Origin: Methanobacterium_D oryzae
GTDB lineage: Archaea > Methanobacteriota > Methanobacteria > Methanobacteriales > Methanobacteriaceae
Direction: 5' to 3'
Assembly: GCF_050433505.1 (NCBI RefSeq)
Contig: NZ_JBNPXC010000002.1
Coordinates: 124,001-188,000, forward strand
Length of the DNA: 64,000 bases
In this document: in pieces, positions 18,380 to 26,384 of the stretch
How the letters are laid out: each line of letters starts with the position of its first letter
Position numbering within the stretch: the first letter of the stretch is position 1
The notes under the pieces: model-generated
What the model saw: the letters and a program-made list of their open reading frames with translations, nothing else
Database searches by the model: none
What the model was told of the DNA's origin: nothing
Program-made: the position numbers and the translations under genes

Positions 18380-19189
18380 TTACTTAGGAGTCCCTGCAGC
18401 TTTCATAGGCTTATCAAGAAACTCTTTAATCATTGGACTCCACCAATCAGCCCGTTCCATTATGCCAGCGTGAGTAGTGCCAGGGATAACTGCAAGTTGA
18501 GAACGTGGGAGCCCAACGATATCTCCGAATACCCCGCCTCCGAGCAATTTAAACATTTCAACAGCTTTTTTGGGAGGAACGGCATCTGAATCCCCAATCA
18601 TAATCAGAGTTGGAGCTTTGATCGATTGAAATTCCTCAGGCGTTCTACCATTATATTCTACGTCAAGTTTTTTGAATTTTTCAACTAGTTTTGCCCAATT
18701 ATCTGGATTTGGAGCTACGTCTGCATATGCTTCCGGAAGTCCTGAACCTATAAGCATCTCGGGAGTGAGACTCTCCATCGTTGGAAATAATTCAGGATAC
18801 CAACCATCCCTCTTATACGGTGCCGAAATAACCACCAATTTACGTACGCGATCGGGATGACGGATGGCAAGCTCTATGGCAGTAGTGCCGCCAAGACTGT
18901 ATCCCAATATATCAGCCTTTTCGATCCCTAATTGTTGAAGAAGCTCTGCTGTGTCATCTGCCATTTGTTCATAGCTCACTGGACGATCAATGTCTTCAGT
19001 GTGTCCGTGTCCCTGCTGCTCAATAGCGATAACTTTTCGGTCTCTGGCAAAAGCCGGTATCATCTTCCCGAAGTTGAGAGCAATTGTCATAAAAGAGCCG
19101 TGAAGCAGGACTAATGGCTTACCATTACCATGGACCTCATAATACATATTAAGGCCGTTTACTTCAGCATAACTACTTTTGTTTTTCAT
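18380..19189 (-). CDS. Alpha/beta-fold hydrolase (paralogue 2)
   Basis: 269 aa. The catalytic elements are VLLHGSFMTI (oxyanion hole), LGYSLGGTTAIEL (nucleophile Ser), LIMIGDSDAVPP (acid) and PGTTHAGIM (His). It is related along its whole length to the 266-aa hydrolase at 15416. It follows the SRPBCC and DUF1579 genes on the same strand with a 68-bp gap. Elevated GC and bacterial-type codon choice (CGG, GGC, CCG) set it apart from flanking housekeeping genes. Substrate unknown. Confidence 0.88.
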   Translation of the reverse strand: MKNKSSYAEVNGLNMYYEVHGNGKPLVLLHGSFMTIALNFGKMIPAFARDRKVIAIEQQGHGHTEDIDRPVSYEQMADDTAELLQQLGIEKADILGYSLGGTTAIELAIRHPDRVRKLVVISAPYKRDGWYPELFPTMESLTPEMLIGSGLPEAYADVAPNPDNWAKLVEKFKKLDVEYNGRTPEEFQSIKAPTLIMIGDSDAVPPKKAVEMFKLLGGGVFGDIVGLPRSQLAVIPGTTHAGIMERADWWSPMIKEFLDKPMKAAGTPK

Positions 19190-19257
19190 TAAAATTCATC
19201 ATATCCTATTTTATTCTATTTTTTATCCATAAGTCGCACATTCGGCCACTATGACCT

Positions 19258-19722
19258 CTACTTCACCCGTTTGCCCACAAAGTCATAAGCCACATTTCCG
19301 GGATCTTCCTTACCTGGCTCTGGTCTCCACCCACCGGAGAACGTATTCCCATCTTCACTAATTTTGCCGGTCATTTTAGCTCCGCCACCCAGATCTGTTG
19401 CGATTATCACGTCTTTGCCTTTAATATCATATCGATAGGGAATAGGTTCTCCAAACAAACTGGAATAAACAGTGGAAGGGAAAGTATCACTTGATGGGTC
19501 ATAACCAATTATTTCCAAGCTCTGAATTTTTACACCTGCAAAATCAGACTCGAAAGTCTGTTTTAGGAAGAATCCACCAGGTAACCACTCAAAGGTAGTC
19601 ATTGCAAATACATTTTCATCCTTTGAGTCGAGTGTATGTCCTTTTATACTCCATTTACCCACCAATATATTTAGGCGCTTTAATGCAGGGTCAGGTTTTG
19701 GGGATTGTTGTGAATTATTCAT
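19258..19722 (-). CDS. DUF1579-like beta-barrel protein (paralogue 1)
   Basis: 154 aa. PDPALKRLNILVGKWSIKG at the N-terminus, TTFEWLPGGFFLKQTFE and SLEIIGYDPSSDTF mark the same family as the 152-aa copy at 17838. The start codon overlaps the SRPBCC stop by 4 bp, so the two are translationally coupled. A bacterial association of SRPBCC and DUF1579 proteins with hydrolases would suggest handling of a hydrophobic small molecule; this is inference. Confidence 0.72.
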   Translation of the reverse strand: MNNSQQSPKPDPALKRLNILVGKWSIKGHTLDSKDENVFAMTTFEWLPGGFFLKQTFESDFAGVKIQSLEIIGYDPSSDTFPSTVYSSLFGEPIPYRYDIKGKDVIIATDLGGGAKMTGKISEDGNTFSGGWRPEPGKEDPGNVAYDFVGKRVK

Positions 19723-20183
19723 GTTTTTTCCGCCAGTTCTTTAAGCTTTTGCAGAGCTTTTTTCCATGAATCCTGGAAATACTGCTTTAATTCTTCGTCT
19801 ATTCCTTCAGACCCTAATAAATCCACTATCACCTCAGTTTTACCATCCATCTCTTTAAAAGTATAATTTTCAAGTGATCCAGCAAACTCTTTGGCCTCTT
19901 CGCCAGTGATGATTTCTTTTCCATCTTTCACTACACCTTTATATTCAATAGAAACAAACTCATATGGCCTGCTTTCCTTTATCTGGCTTACCATACCTCC
20001 CATATTTCCATTCTCGTCAGGCCCTATGAAAAGCATTTTACTACCTTCACTCCAGTCCCCCTCATAGGACGAACCCGGCGCAAATGCTTCTGTCCATATT
20101 TTGTAGGTATCCAGATCCAGCATGGTATGCCAGACCTTTTCTTTAGGTGCATTTATCACAATTGCATGATTTAATTTCTGCAT
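19719..20183 (-). CDS. SRPBCC (AHSA1/START-like) family protein
   Basis: 154 aa. The start INAPKEKVWHTMLDLDTYKI, then GDWSEGSKMLFI and a C-terminal long helix (EELKQYFQDSWKKALQKLKE) define the SRPBCC ligand-binding fold, with an internal hydrophobic cavity. It is the first gene of the minus-strand island transcript; GAGGAGA lies 8 nt before the ATG. A 3' fragment of a second copy survives at 18293. Confidence 0.85.
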   Translation of the reverse strand: MQKLNHAIVINAPKEKVWHTMLDLDTYKIWTEAFAPGSSYEGDWSEGSKMLFIGPDENGNMGGMVSQIKESRPYEFVSIEYKGVVKDGKEIITGEEAKEFAGSLENYTFKEMDGKTEVIVDLLGSEGIDEELKQYFQDSWKKALQKLKELAEKT

Positions 20184-20292
20184 TTTCTTTCTCCTCTTAT
20201 TTTTTTTGCATATATTTACTGATTAGTTATATAGACTAATTAATAAATAATTTATTAAAAGTAATATTTAATTCTCATAAAAAATATTAAAT

Positions 20293-20520
20293 AAATTTTA
20301 CTTTTCTGATGCTTGCACTAAACCCATTATAAAGTAACAGCACTTACAGATTAACGGTGAAAAAAATGGAAGTGACAGATGCAACAGTACGTAAATGTAA
20401 GAATGTGTCAATATTAATTGATAAGAAGATGCGGGAATGCAGAATAGAACATGACAAGTAATTATAATGCTAGATGAAAATACTCCCTTCGAAAAGGATG
20501 ATCAAGTTAAACAACTCGAA
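20293..20520 (+). pseudogene. Candidate decayed gene with repeat copy upstream
   Basis: The first 40 bp (20293-20332) match the minus-strand sequence 11418-11457. A 31-codon frame follows (ATG at 20366, MEVTDATVRKCKN...), then a second short frame ending FEKDDQVKQLE and a stop. The order resembles the broken frames near 11.3 kb (MEVDKVRVRK ... FEKYVIPLRDKLMK). Either a decayed paralogue or a very short gene. Confidence 0.3.
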
Positions 20521-20521
20521 T

Positions 20522-20638
20522 AGCAAAATGAAACATTCTATCATATATCAACATGTATCGTAAGCTATAGAATAAGTAAAATAAGCAAAAATTTTGCAAT
20601 TAAGTAGCAGATAATCATGGCTTCCTACAATATACTTA
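20522..20638. repeat. Imperfect direct repeat flanking the 14.7-20.2 kb island, right copy
   Basis: Partner of 14430-14543 in the same orientation. It includes the identical block GCAATTAAGTAGCAGATAAT. The remaining DNA to 20955 is the leader of the kinase gene, similar from 20789 onward to 3651-3815. Confidence 0.6.
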
Positions 20639-20955
20639 AAGCAAGCATGTAATAATGATTTTAATGGTTGTTTGAAGAACAGAATAGCAGTTAGGATTCA
20701 AGGAGTATCAAGTTAAAATAATATTTTTAAGGAAACCTGATTAGATTGGTATACGTTGAATATCGGATAATTACTGCTTTTATATTTTGAGCGAATCTTT
20801 ACTACTCAAGAGAACTTTTTAAAAATATTTAATCATGAATTAGAATAGTTAGAACGCTTTAATAAGTTAAAAAATTAAATAACAATTTATTTATTTTATT
20901 AAATTAAAATTACTATGAATCTTTTTTATTAATTTCCATGTGGAGATACTATAAA

Positions 20956-23001
20956 ATGGATGATCAAAACAATCAATACTCCGAAATCTTTGAAAAATCA
21001 CCCATAGGTATTTTATTTTATGATAAAGAGGGTAAATTAGTTGATGCTAATCAGTCTGCTCTTAAAATAGCCAGAGTTTCTAAATTTGAGGATATTCGGG
21101 GGATTAATTTATTTGTTAATCCATTTATTGAATCTAGGAAAGAAGAACTTCTTAAAAATGGAATTATTAGATTTCAATCTTCACGTGATTTAGATACGGC
21201 TGAAGAATATGGATTTTATACTGCCACAGAATCTGGAATTATTTATATTGATTATACTATTTCTGTTACTGATTCTGGTTTTTTAATGCAAATTCAAGAT
21301 ATAAGTGAGCAAAAAAAAGCTCAAGAAGAACTTCAAAAAAGTAATGAGAAATTTCAATCAATGTTGGAAAGTTCCAGAGATGTTATTTACCGTATAAATA
21401 GACAGAGGGGTCGTTTTGAATATATCAGCCCCTTTGCAGAAAAAATAGTAGGTTTTTCAATCGATGAATTAATGGCACTGGATATTCAGGCAACGCTAGA
21501 GATGATTCATCCTGATGATAGACATATTATGCAAACAGCACTTACACATTTAGAAGATACAGGCGAGGCACATGCAGAATATCGTCAACAGACAAAAAAT
21601 GGCGGCTACCGATGGATATCTAATTATATGTCCATAACAAAAGATGATGCTGGCAAGCCATTATATCATAATGGGAATATTCGCGACATTACTGAGCGTA
21701 AAAAAGATGAAGATCATTTCTGCAAAGAGGTAGAACGGGAAGGTTCTCTTCTTGAGCTTTATAAGAAAGCCCCTAAACTTGCAGATAAAGAACTCTATAA
21801 ATGTGCACTGGATCTTACAGTTAAACTCACAGACAGTACTATTGGATTTTTCCATATGATTTCTGATGATCAAAAAAATATTATTATAACAGCATGGAAT
21901 AATGAGGCATGGAATAATTGTAAGGCTTCATTTAAAAATCATTATCCTATTGAAGAATCAGGAAACTGGACTGACTGCATACAAGCCAAACGTCCGATTG
22001 TTTATAATGATTACGAGAATTCTCCAAATAGAAAAGGATTTCCAAAAGGACATACACCCGTAAAAAGATTCATAAGTACACCTGTATTTGATGAAGATAA
22101 AGTCAAGTTCATTTTTGGCGTAGGGAACAAAGTAGATGAATATGATGACCGTGATGTTATCCAAATTCAATCAGTAGCTAATGAACTGTACAGAATCATT
22201 AAACAGCGTCAATCCGAGCAAGCATTAAAAGAAGCCCATAATAATTTAGAATTAAAAGTTCAAGAAAGAACAAAAGAACTTGAAAAAGTTATTAATGAAT
22301 TAGAACGTTCTAATCAAGAATTACAACAATTTGCATACGTATCCTCTCATGACCTGCAAGAACCACTTAGAACCATTGCTAGTTTTACACAATTATTACA
22401 ACACCGTTATACAGGTAAATTTGACTCCGATGCTGATGAGTTTATGGAGTATATTGTAGAAGCTGCTATCCGTATGAAAGCTCAAATCGAAGGTTTACTG
22501 GAATATTCACGCGTTGGAACCCAAGGAAAAGAATTTGAACCTGTGGATATGAATTTAAAATTGAATTATGTAATCCATGGCCTTAATGCTTTAATTAAAG
22601 ATTCTAATGCTGAAATAACAAGTGATGAACTTCCAGTAGTAAAAGGTGACTCAAGCCAATTACAAATAGTTTTCCAAAACCTAATTTCAAATGCTATCCG
22701 ATTTAGAAAATGCGAAGAACCACTTAAAATTCAAATTTCTACCCAGGAAAATCAAGAAAATAAGGAATATGTTTTCAGTGTCCAAGATAACGGTATTGGA
22801 ATAGAAGAACAGTACAGTGAACGTATTTTTACAATATTCCAACGATTACACACAAGAAAAGTGTATAAAGGAACAGGAATAGGATTATCTATCGTTAAAA
22901 GAATTATTGAACGGCATGGTGGGCGTGTTTGGGTTGAATCTGAATTTGGAGTTGGTTCTACTTTTTACTTTACAATTCCAATTATGAAAAGTAAAAAATG
23001 A
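20956..23001 (+). CDS. PAS-PAS-GAF sensor histidine kinase (cytoplasmic)
   Basis: 681 aa from ATG 20956. An in-frame ATG at 20938 is less likely because the Shine-Dalgarno GGAG (20942-20945) lies inside that extension and the paralogue at 3816 has the equivalent start. The domains are PAS 1 (FEKSPIGILFYDKEGKLVDA), a PAS_3 domain near 130-250 (FEYISPFAEKIVGFS...RDITERKKDE), a GAF domain near 265-420, a coiled coil, HisKA with His465 in SSHDLQEPLR, and HATPase (QNLISNAIRF, DNGIGIEEQ, GTGIGLSI). There is no membrane helix and no adjacent response regulator. The first PAS and the catalytic half match the 3816 kinase; the sensor middle was exchanged. Confidence 0.93.
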   Translation: MDDQNNQYSEIFEKSPIGILFYDKEGKLVDANQSALKIARVSKFEDIRGINLFVNPFIESRKEELLKNGIIRFQSSRDLDTAEEYGFYTATESGIIYIDYTISVTDSGFLMQIQDISEQKKAQEELQKSNEKFQSMLESSRDVIYRINRQRGRFEYISPFAEKIVGFSIDELMALDIQATLEMIHPDDRHIMQTALTHLEDTGEAHAEYRQQTKNGGYRWISNYMSITKDDAGKPLYHNGNIRDITERKKDEDHFCKEVEREGSLLELYKKAPKLADKELYKCALDLTVKLTDSTIGFFHMISDDQKNIIITAWNNEAWNNCKASFKNHYPIEESGNWTDCIQAKRPIVYNDYENSPNRKGFPKGHTPVKRFISTPVFDEDKVKFIFGVGNKVDEYDDRDVIQIQSVANELYRIIKQRQSEQALKEAHNNLELKVQERTKELEKVINELERSNQELQQFAYVSSHDLQEPLRTIASFTQLLQHRYTGKFDSDADEFMEYIVEAAIRMKAQIEGLLEYSRVGTQGKEFEPVDMNLKLNYVIHGLNALIKDSNAEITSDELPVVKGDSSQLQIVFQNLISNAIRFRKCEEPLKIQISTQENQENKEYVFSVQDNGIGIEEQYSERIFTIFQRLHTRKVYKGTGIGLSIVKRIIERHGGRVWVESEFGVGSTFYFTIPIMKSKK

Positions 23002-23008
23002 GAATTAA

Positions 23009-23104
23009 TTATAGAATTTTTAGTAAAATATTGATTAATCCAATAAGATATACTGCTAAAAACAGAATACTTGCAGAAAATAAGCCTATAAATACCTTTT
23101 TCAT
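23009..23104 (-). CDS. 31-aa membrane peptide
   Basis: ATG at 23104 gives MKKVFIGLFSASILFLAVYL then IGLINILLKIL, one hydrophobic helix with a basic N-terminus. The start lies 5 nt after the stop of the 59-aa gene, and AGGAGATGG at the end of that gene can serve as its ribosome site. The tail IGLIN resembles the peptide remnants at 12.9, 33.1 and 35.4 kb. It is convergent with the kinase. Function unknown. Confidence 0.45.
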   Translation of the reverse strand: MKKVFIGLFSASILFLAVYLIGLINILLKIL

Positions 23105-23108
23105 GTTT

Positions 23109-23288
23109 TTATTTCCATCTCCTACAAATTAGACTTGACTGACATTTACGATCAAGCCTGAAAGTTTCACCTTTACGCCTGACCCTTAAAAAGTTTCTCT
23201 GGGCTTCTTCAAGAGCTTCCATAAGGTGCATATATTTTGTTTCAGGTGAAATAACCTTATTAAACCTGAAATTACTCTTGTCAATCAT
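23109..23288 (-). CDS. 59-aa basic protein, hypothetical
   Basis: The ATG at 23288 opens a clean 59-codon frame: MIDKSNFRFNKVISPETKYM, a helical EALEEAQRNFLRVRRK, then GETFRLDRKCQSSLICRRWK. The coding frame has natural codon use and two cysteines near the C-terminus. The ribosome site is weak. A 17-bp piece of this gene (AAGGTGAAACTTTCAGG) recurs near 30980-30996 on the same strand, possibly a remnant of another copy. Probably a two-gene unit with the 31-aa peptide. Confidence 0.5.
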   Translation of the reverse strand: MIDKSNFRFNKVISPETKYMHLMEALEEAQRNFLRVRRKGETFRLDRKCQSSLICRRWK

Positions 23289-23405
23289 AGTCCAATGATT
23301 TCTTTAAAACTTTTATTTATTGAACTTGGAGTGATCATTTAGTTCAAATTATTAATTATAGAAATTTATTTAATCATATAATACTAATTATTACATGGTG
23401 TTTTT

Positions 23406-25184
23406 ATGGAAAAAGAAATAGTAGCTGCAATTATGGCATCAACATCAGATGTAGATATGATGTCCAATGACCGAATGGAAGCCCTTACAAAAGGACATGG
23501 AATGTTAAATATTGCTGCAATCTGTGCGGCCAATTCAATAACAGAAGATGTATTAAGGGGCGTGGAAATGAAACTTACTGACCATAATGTTCAGTATCTT
23601 CCAGTAGATGATGTGCTTAAAAGAGCAATAGAATCTGCGAAACTTTCAGGAGCGGACTCTGCGAATGCAGCACTAATAAGTGCAACATTGTGCTATTTTG
23701 CAGGTACAAATGCACAAGTCGGAATTCCTGCAGGAAATAGGAAATTAGGGGCAATGGCAAGAATCATTGCAGGAGTAGATAGAAGTGGAGTGCTTGCAGT
23801 TCCAACAGCAAAAGCAAACAATAAAATATCCGGATATGCTGCTGTAAAAGCCATATATGATGATATTTTTGACAATAAACTATCTAGAATAGATGGAAGT
23901 ATTGTACCAATGGGAGTAGGTGGAGGACCATTATACGGCCACGGAGCTCTTGGAGAAGATGTAGGGTTCCCTGAACTTGCAGAAAAAGGCGCTGCTTCTG
24001 GAACACGAGGAATGTTAAAAGCATATGCCAATGTGGGAATGCCCCCAAGTCCAATACAGGCAGCGATAATGGGAGCTGCAGCAATATTAGAAATTGTTCA
24101 TCCAGACTCAGAAGTTGGGGAAAATTACGGCCAATTCTTTGTTACTAACAGCGCATACATGGCAGGAAAAGGGGCAGTAGAAGCTGCAGGATTACCTGAA
24201 AAGCTCCATATTAGGGGTACGGGCGAAGAACATGATACAGCCAAGGTTGTAGGTGACTTAGGAGTAATAATAAAAGATATTGGTGGACCATCAGTTATAG
24301 GAATGATGGTTTTTGAAGAGATACTAGCAGCATTTGAAGAATCACTAGCAATAGGTGCAGGTTTTTCAGGTGGACCATTACAGGCACCATTAGGTCATAT
24401 GACTGCTGATGCCGTTCTTTCTATGAAATTGCTAATAGAAACTAAAGGAAATATTGAAGAAACAGCAGATCGCATAAAGGAAGTCAAGGAAACAGGATGG
24501 CTGGAGCCAGAATATGCTAAAATAGCTACTAATACCATATCCAGAAAAAGTGAACAGGTTAAAAGAGGACCAGTAACTAAAGCTTTAATACTTGCCACCG
24601 ATGGAGCATTAGCTAAAGGAGTTTACGAACGTGCTAAATTCACTTACGAAAATTTAAAGGATGGAAAAGAACTTGATGAAATAGTCCGTATGATGGATGA
24701 CGAGAAACTTGAAAACCTCGAAAAAGCAACTAGCGGATTATTTAGTAGTATGATGGGTAAGGATATAAAAATAAAGGTCACTAAATATCAGGGATGCGCT
24801 AGAAGAAGACCAAATGAGTTTTTACAAAAATATTGTGGATTTGATACAGATGCAGATCTAGAAATTACAGTAGATGGAGAAAAAATTGTATTTGAAGGGT
24901 TATCTCATAAAGTAATTCCTGATGCTGTTTTAAACAAAAAAACTGAAATATTGGAAGCTATACCCTTAGCAGCAGTTCCAATTGCAGAATTACAGCTTTC
25001 AGGGCATAGTATAATAAATCTCATAGTGCCTGCAGCAGTTGCAGCTGCCATGGGTGTCAGTACTCCAGAAGATATCGCAAGAAAAGTTGCTGCTGGAGCA
25101 TATATATCTTCAGCTATACCTGGAGGTATTCAAAGATCAAAAGAAGTAGCAATGCGTGCTGTAAAAATCATGTCAGAATTCTAA
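23406..25184 (+). CDS. Conserved 592-aa protein, function not recognised
   Basis: Long, soluble, rich in Gly/Ala. Notable segments are the N-terminal MASTSDVDMMSNDRMEALTK, FAGTNAQVGIPAGNRKLGAM, PMGVGGGPLYGHGALGED, GAGFSGGPLQAPLGHMTAD and the C-terminal GHSIINLIVPAAVAAAMGV. Two cysteines (YQGCARRRPNEFLQKYCGFD) sit in a possible metal or cofactor site. I cannot name the family with confidence. The gene is followed after 17 bp by a LarC-C-terminal-like protein, which hints that the pair handles a cofactor or metal. GGTG precedes the ATG. Confidence 0.6.
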   Translation: MEKEIVAAIMASTSDVDMMSNDRMEALTKGHGMLNIAAICAANSITEDVLRGVEMKLTDHNVQYLPVDDVLKRAIESAKLSGADSANAALISATLCYFAGTNAQVGIPAGNRKLGAMARIIAGVDRSGVLAVPTAKANNKISGYAAVKAIYDDIFDNKLSRIDGSIVPMGVGGGPLYGHGALGEDVGFPELAEKGAASGTRGMLKAYANVGMPPSPIQAAIMGAAAILEIVHPDSEVGENYGQFFVTNSAYMAGKGAVEAAGLPEKLHIRGTGEEHDTAKVVGDLGVIIKDIGGPSVIGMMVFEEILAAFEESLAIGAGFSGGPLQAPLGHMTADAVLSMKLLIETKGNIEETADRIKEVKETGWLEPEYAKIATNTISRKSEQVKRGPVTKALILATDGALAKGVYERAKFTYENLKDGKELDEIVRMMDDEKLENLEKATSGLFSSMMGKDIKIKVTKYQGCARRRPNEFLQKYCGFDTDADLEITVDGEKIVFEGLSHKVIPDAVLNKKTEILEAIPLAAVPIAELQLSGHSIINLIVPAAVAAAMGVSTPEDIARKVAAGAYISSAIPGGIQRSKEVAMRAVKIMSEF

Positions 25185-25201
25185 GTTTAATTGGTGAATA
25201 G

Positions 25202-25705
25202 ATGTTACTAATGACTACAATAGATGATTTACCTGCAGAAGGCTTGCCATATGTCATTGAAAGGACATTAAACGAGGGAGCTAATAACATTCATGTTTTA
25301 AATGCAATTACAAAAAAAGGAAGAATGGAATACATAATTTTTGTAGATGTTGATGAAAACAAACTGGATGATATTTGTTCCTTGCTTGCCCTTGAATTTG
25401 GGACACTGGGAATTAAATCATTTGAATATAAACATTTAAAGTTTCCATTTGAAATAGAATCAAAAACAGTTACAGTAAAAGCAGAAAATATAGATCTAGA
25501 ATTAAATGTTAGAATTAAGTATCTCAAAAAAGATAAAAGAGAAGTTATATCCTTAAAAGCAGAATATGAAGATGTAAAGCATATTGCACTAAAACTAAAT
25601 TCTAAAGGGATCAAAATACCTCTTTCAAAACTTAAGACAATAATAGAAGCTAAAGCCTACAATAATATACTTAAAGACAATAAAATCACAATTGCAGTTG
25701 ATTAA
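25202..25705 (+). CDS. Stand-alone protein resembling the C-terminal domain of LarC
   Basis: 167 aa. TTIDDLPAEGLPYVIERTLN corresponds to the TNIDDMTGE...VMERLLEAGA opening of the second half of LarC (DUF111), the CTP-dependent nickel insertase of the nickel-pincer cofactor. LALEFGTLGIKSFEYKHLKF corresponds to the TTIGIR segment, and the closing helix SKLKTIIEAKAYN to the LarC C-terminus. Full LarC is about 400 aa, so only half is present, in a two-gene unit with the 592-aa protein. The catalytic properties cannot be assumed. GGTGA lies 4 nt before the ATG at 25202. Confidence 0.65.
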   Translation: MLLMTTIDDLPAEGLPYVIERTLNEGANNIHVLNAITKKGRMEYIIFVDVDENKLDDICSLLALEFGTLGIKSFEYKHLKFPFEIESKTVTVKAENIDLELNVRIKYLKKDKREVISLKAEYEDVKHIALKLNSKGIKIPLSKLKTIIEAKAYNNILKDNKITIAVD

Positions 25706-25711
25706 ACTCAA

Positions 25712-25735
25712 ATTAAGGATCTATAAATCCTTAAT
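25712..25735. terminator. Bidirectional hairpin between convergent genes
   Basis: Perfect 9-bp arms ATTAAGGAT/ATCCTTAAT with a 6-nt loop span the 15-bp gap between the two stop codons (25705 on plus, 25721 on minus). Confidence 0.55.
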
Positions 25736-26380
25736 GTTACTAGAATATCCTGCAAAACATGTTTTATAAGATTCACTCATTTTCTTAATTTCTTCAATTT
25801 TTTCAGTGCAGTGACATGGTACTATTATAGGAATTTCATTTAATAGTTCAATATCAGAATCATGAAATCCACCTATAACCGCATAAACATCTCCAAATCT
25901 CATTGATTTTTCAATAATACTTTCAATTCCAGGATGTGCACATCCTGTAAGAATTATATTCCCTTTTTCAGTCTTTAGTAATAAAGATTGTTCTTTTATT
26001 TTATCACCAAGTTCTCCAGTAGTCCAGACATTTTCACAAATTTTTTGAGCTTCAGAAACTTCTATAATATCTGCATAATTCTTTATTTCATTTTTAAGGT
26101 TCACTGGAATCGATTTAGGAATATAAACTTCTGGTTCTTTTGCACAATTCAATATATGATTTAGACCACCGATATGATCCCAGTGAGAATGAGAAATGAC
26201 TATTTTATCTATTTCTTCTGGATTGACACCTGCTATTTTCATATTATGGAGCAGAATGTTCCCATTCCATCCCGTATCAAAGAGTATTTTCTCTTCAGAA
26301 GTTTCTATGAGGCATGAAAATCCCCATCCCTCTTTAAATCCATTTCGAGCATTATTATCGTATAAAATTCTTAATTTCAT
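25721..26380 (-). CDS. Metallo-beta-lactamase-fold hydrolase
   Basis: 219 aa. The signature ISHSHWDHIGGLNH gives the HxHxDH dinuclear zinc motif. TGCAHPGIESI supplies the third His, and the C-terminal PCHCTE a further ligand. The TGCAHPGI pattern is that of the group containing the archaeal dihydropterin-ribofuranosyl-aminobenzene-phosphate synthase (tetrahydromethanopterin pathway), but the group is broad, so this is a suggestion only. It lies 4 bp downstream of the CDF transporter gene, last in the cluster transcript. Confidence 0.85.
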   Translation of the reverse strand: MKLRILYDNNARNGFKEGWGFSCLIETSEEKILFDTGWNGNILLHNMKIAGVNPEEIDKIVISHSHWDHIGGLNHILNCAKEPEVYIPKSIPVNLKNEIKNYADIIEVSEAQKICENVWTTGELGDKIKEQSLLLKTEKGNIILTGCAHPGIESIIEKSMRFGDVYAVIGGFHDSDIELLNEIPIIVPCHCTEKIEEIKKMSESYKTCFAGYSSNIKDL

Positions 26381-26384
26381 TTTA

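Noticed and set aside
20293..20334. Riboswitch or structured RNA in the 20.2-20.9 kb gap
   Set aside because: I could not find a consistent stem architecture; the conserved block is better explained as a repeat shared with 11418-11457.
20938..20955. Upstream ATG as start of the second PAS kinase
   Set aside because: The Shine-Dalgarno GGAG (20942-20945) lies within this extension, and the paralogue at 3816 begins at the position equivalent to 20956.
25291..25614. Minus-strand frame antisense to the LarC-like gene
   Set aside because: It is a Ser/Phe-rich shadow frame with no ribosome site.
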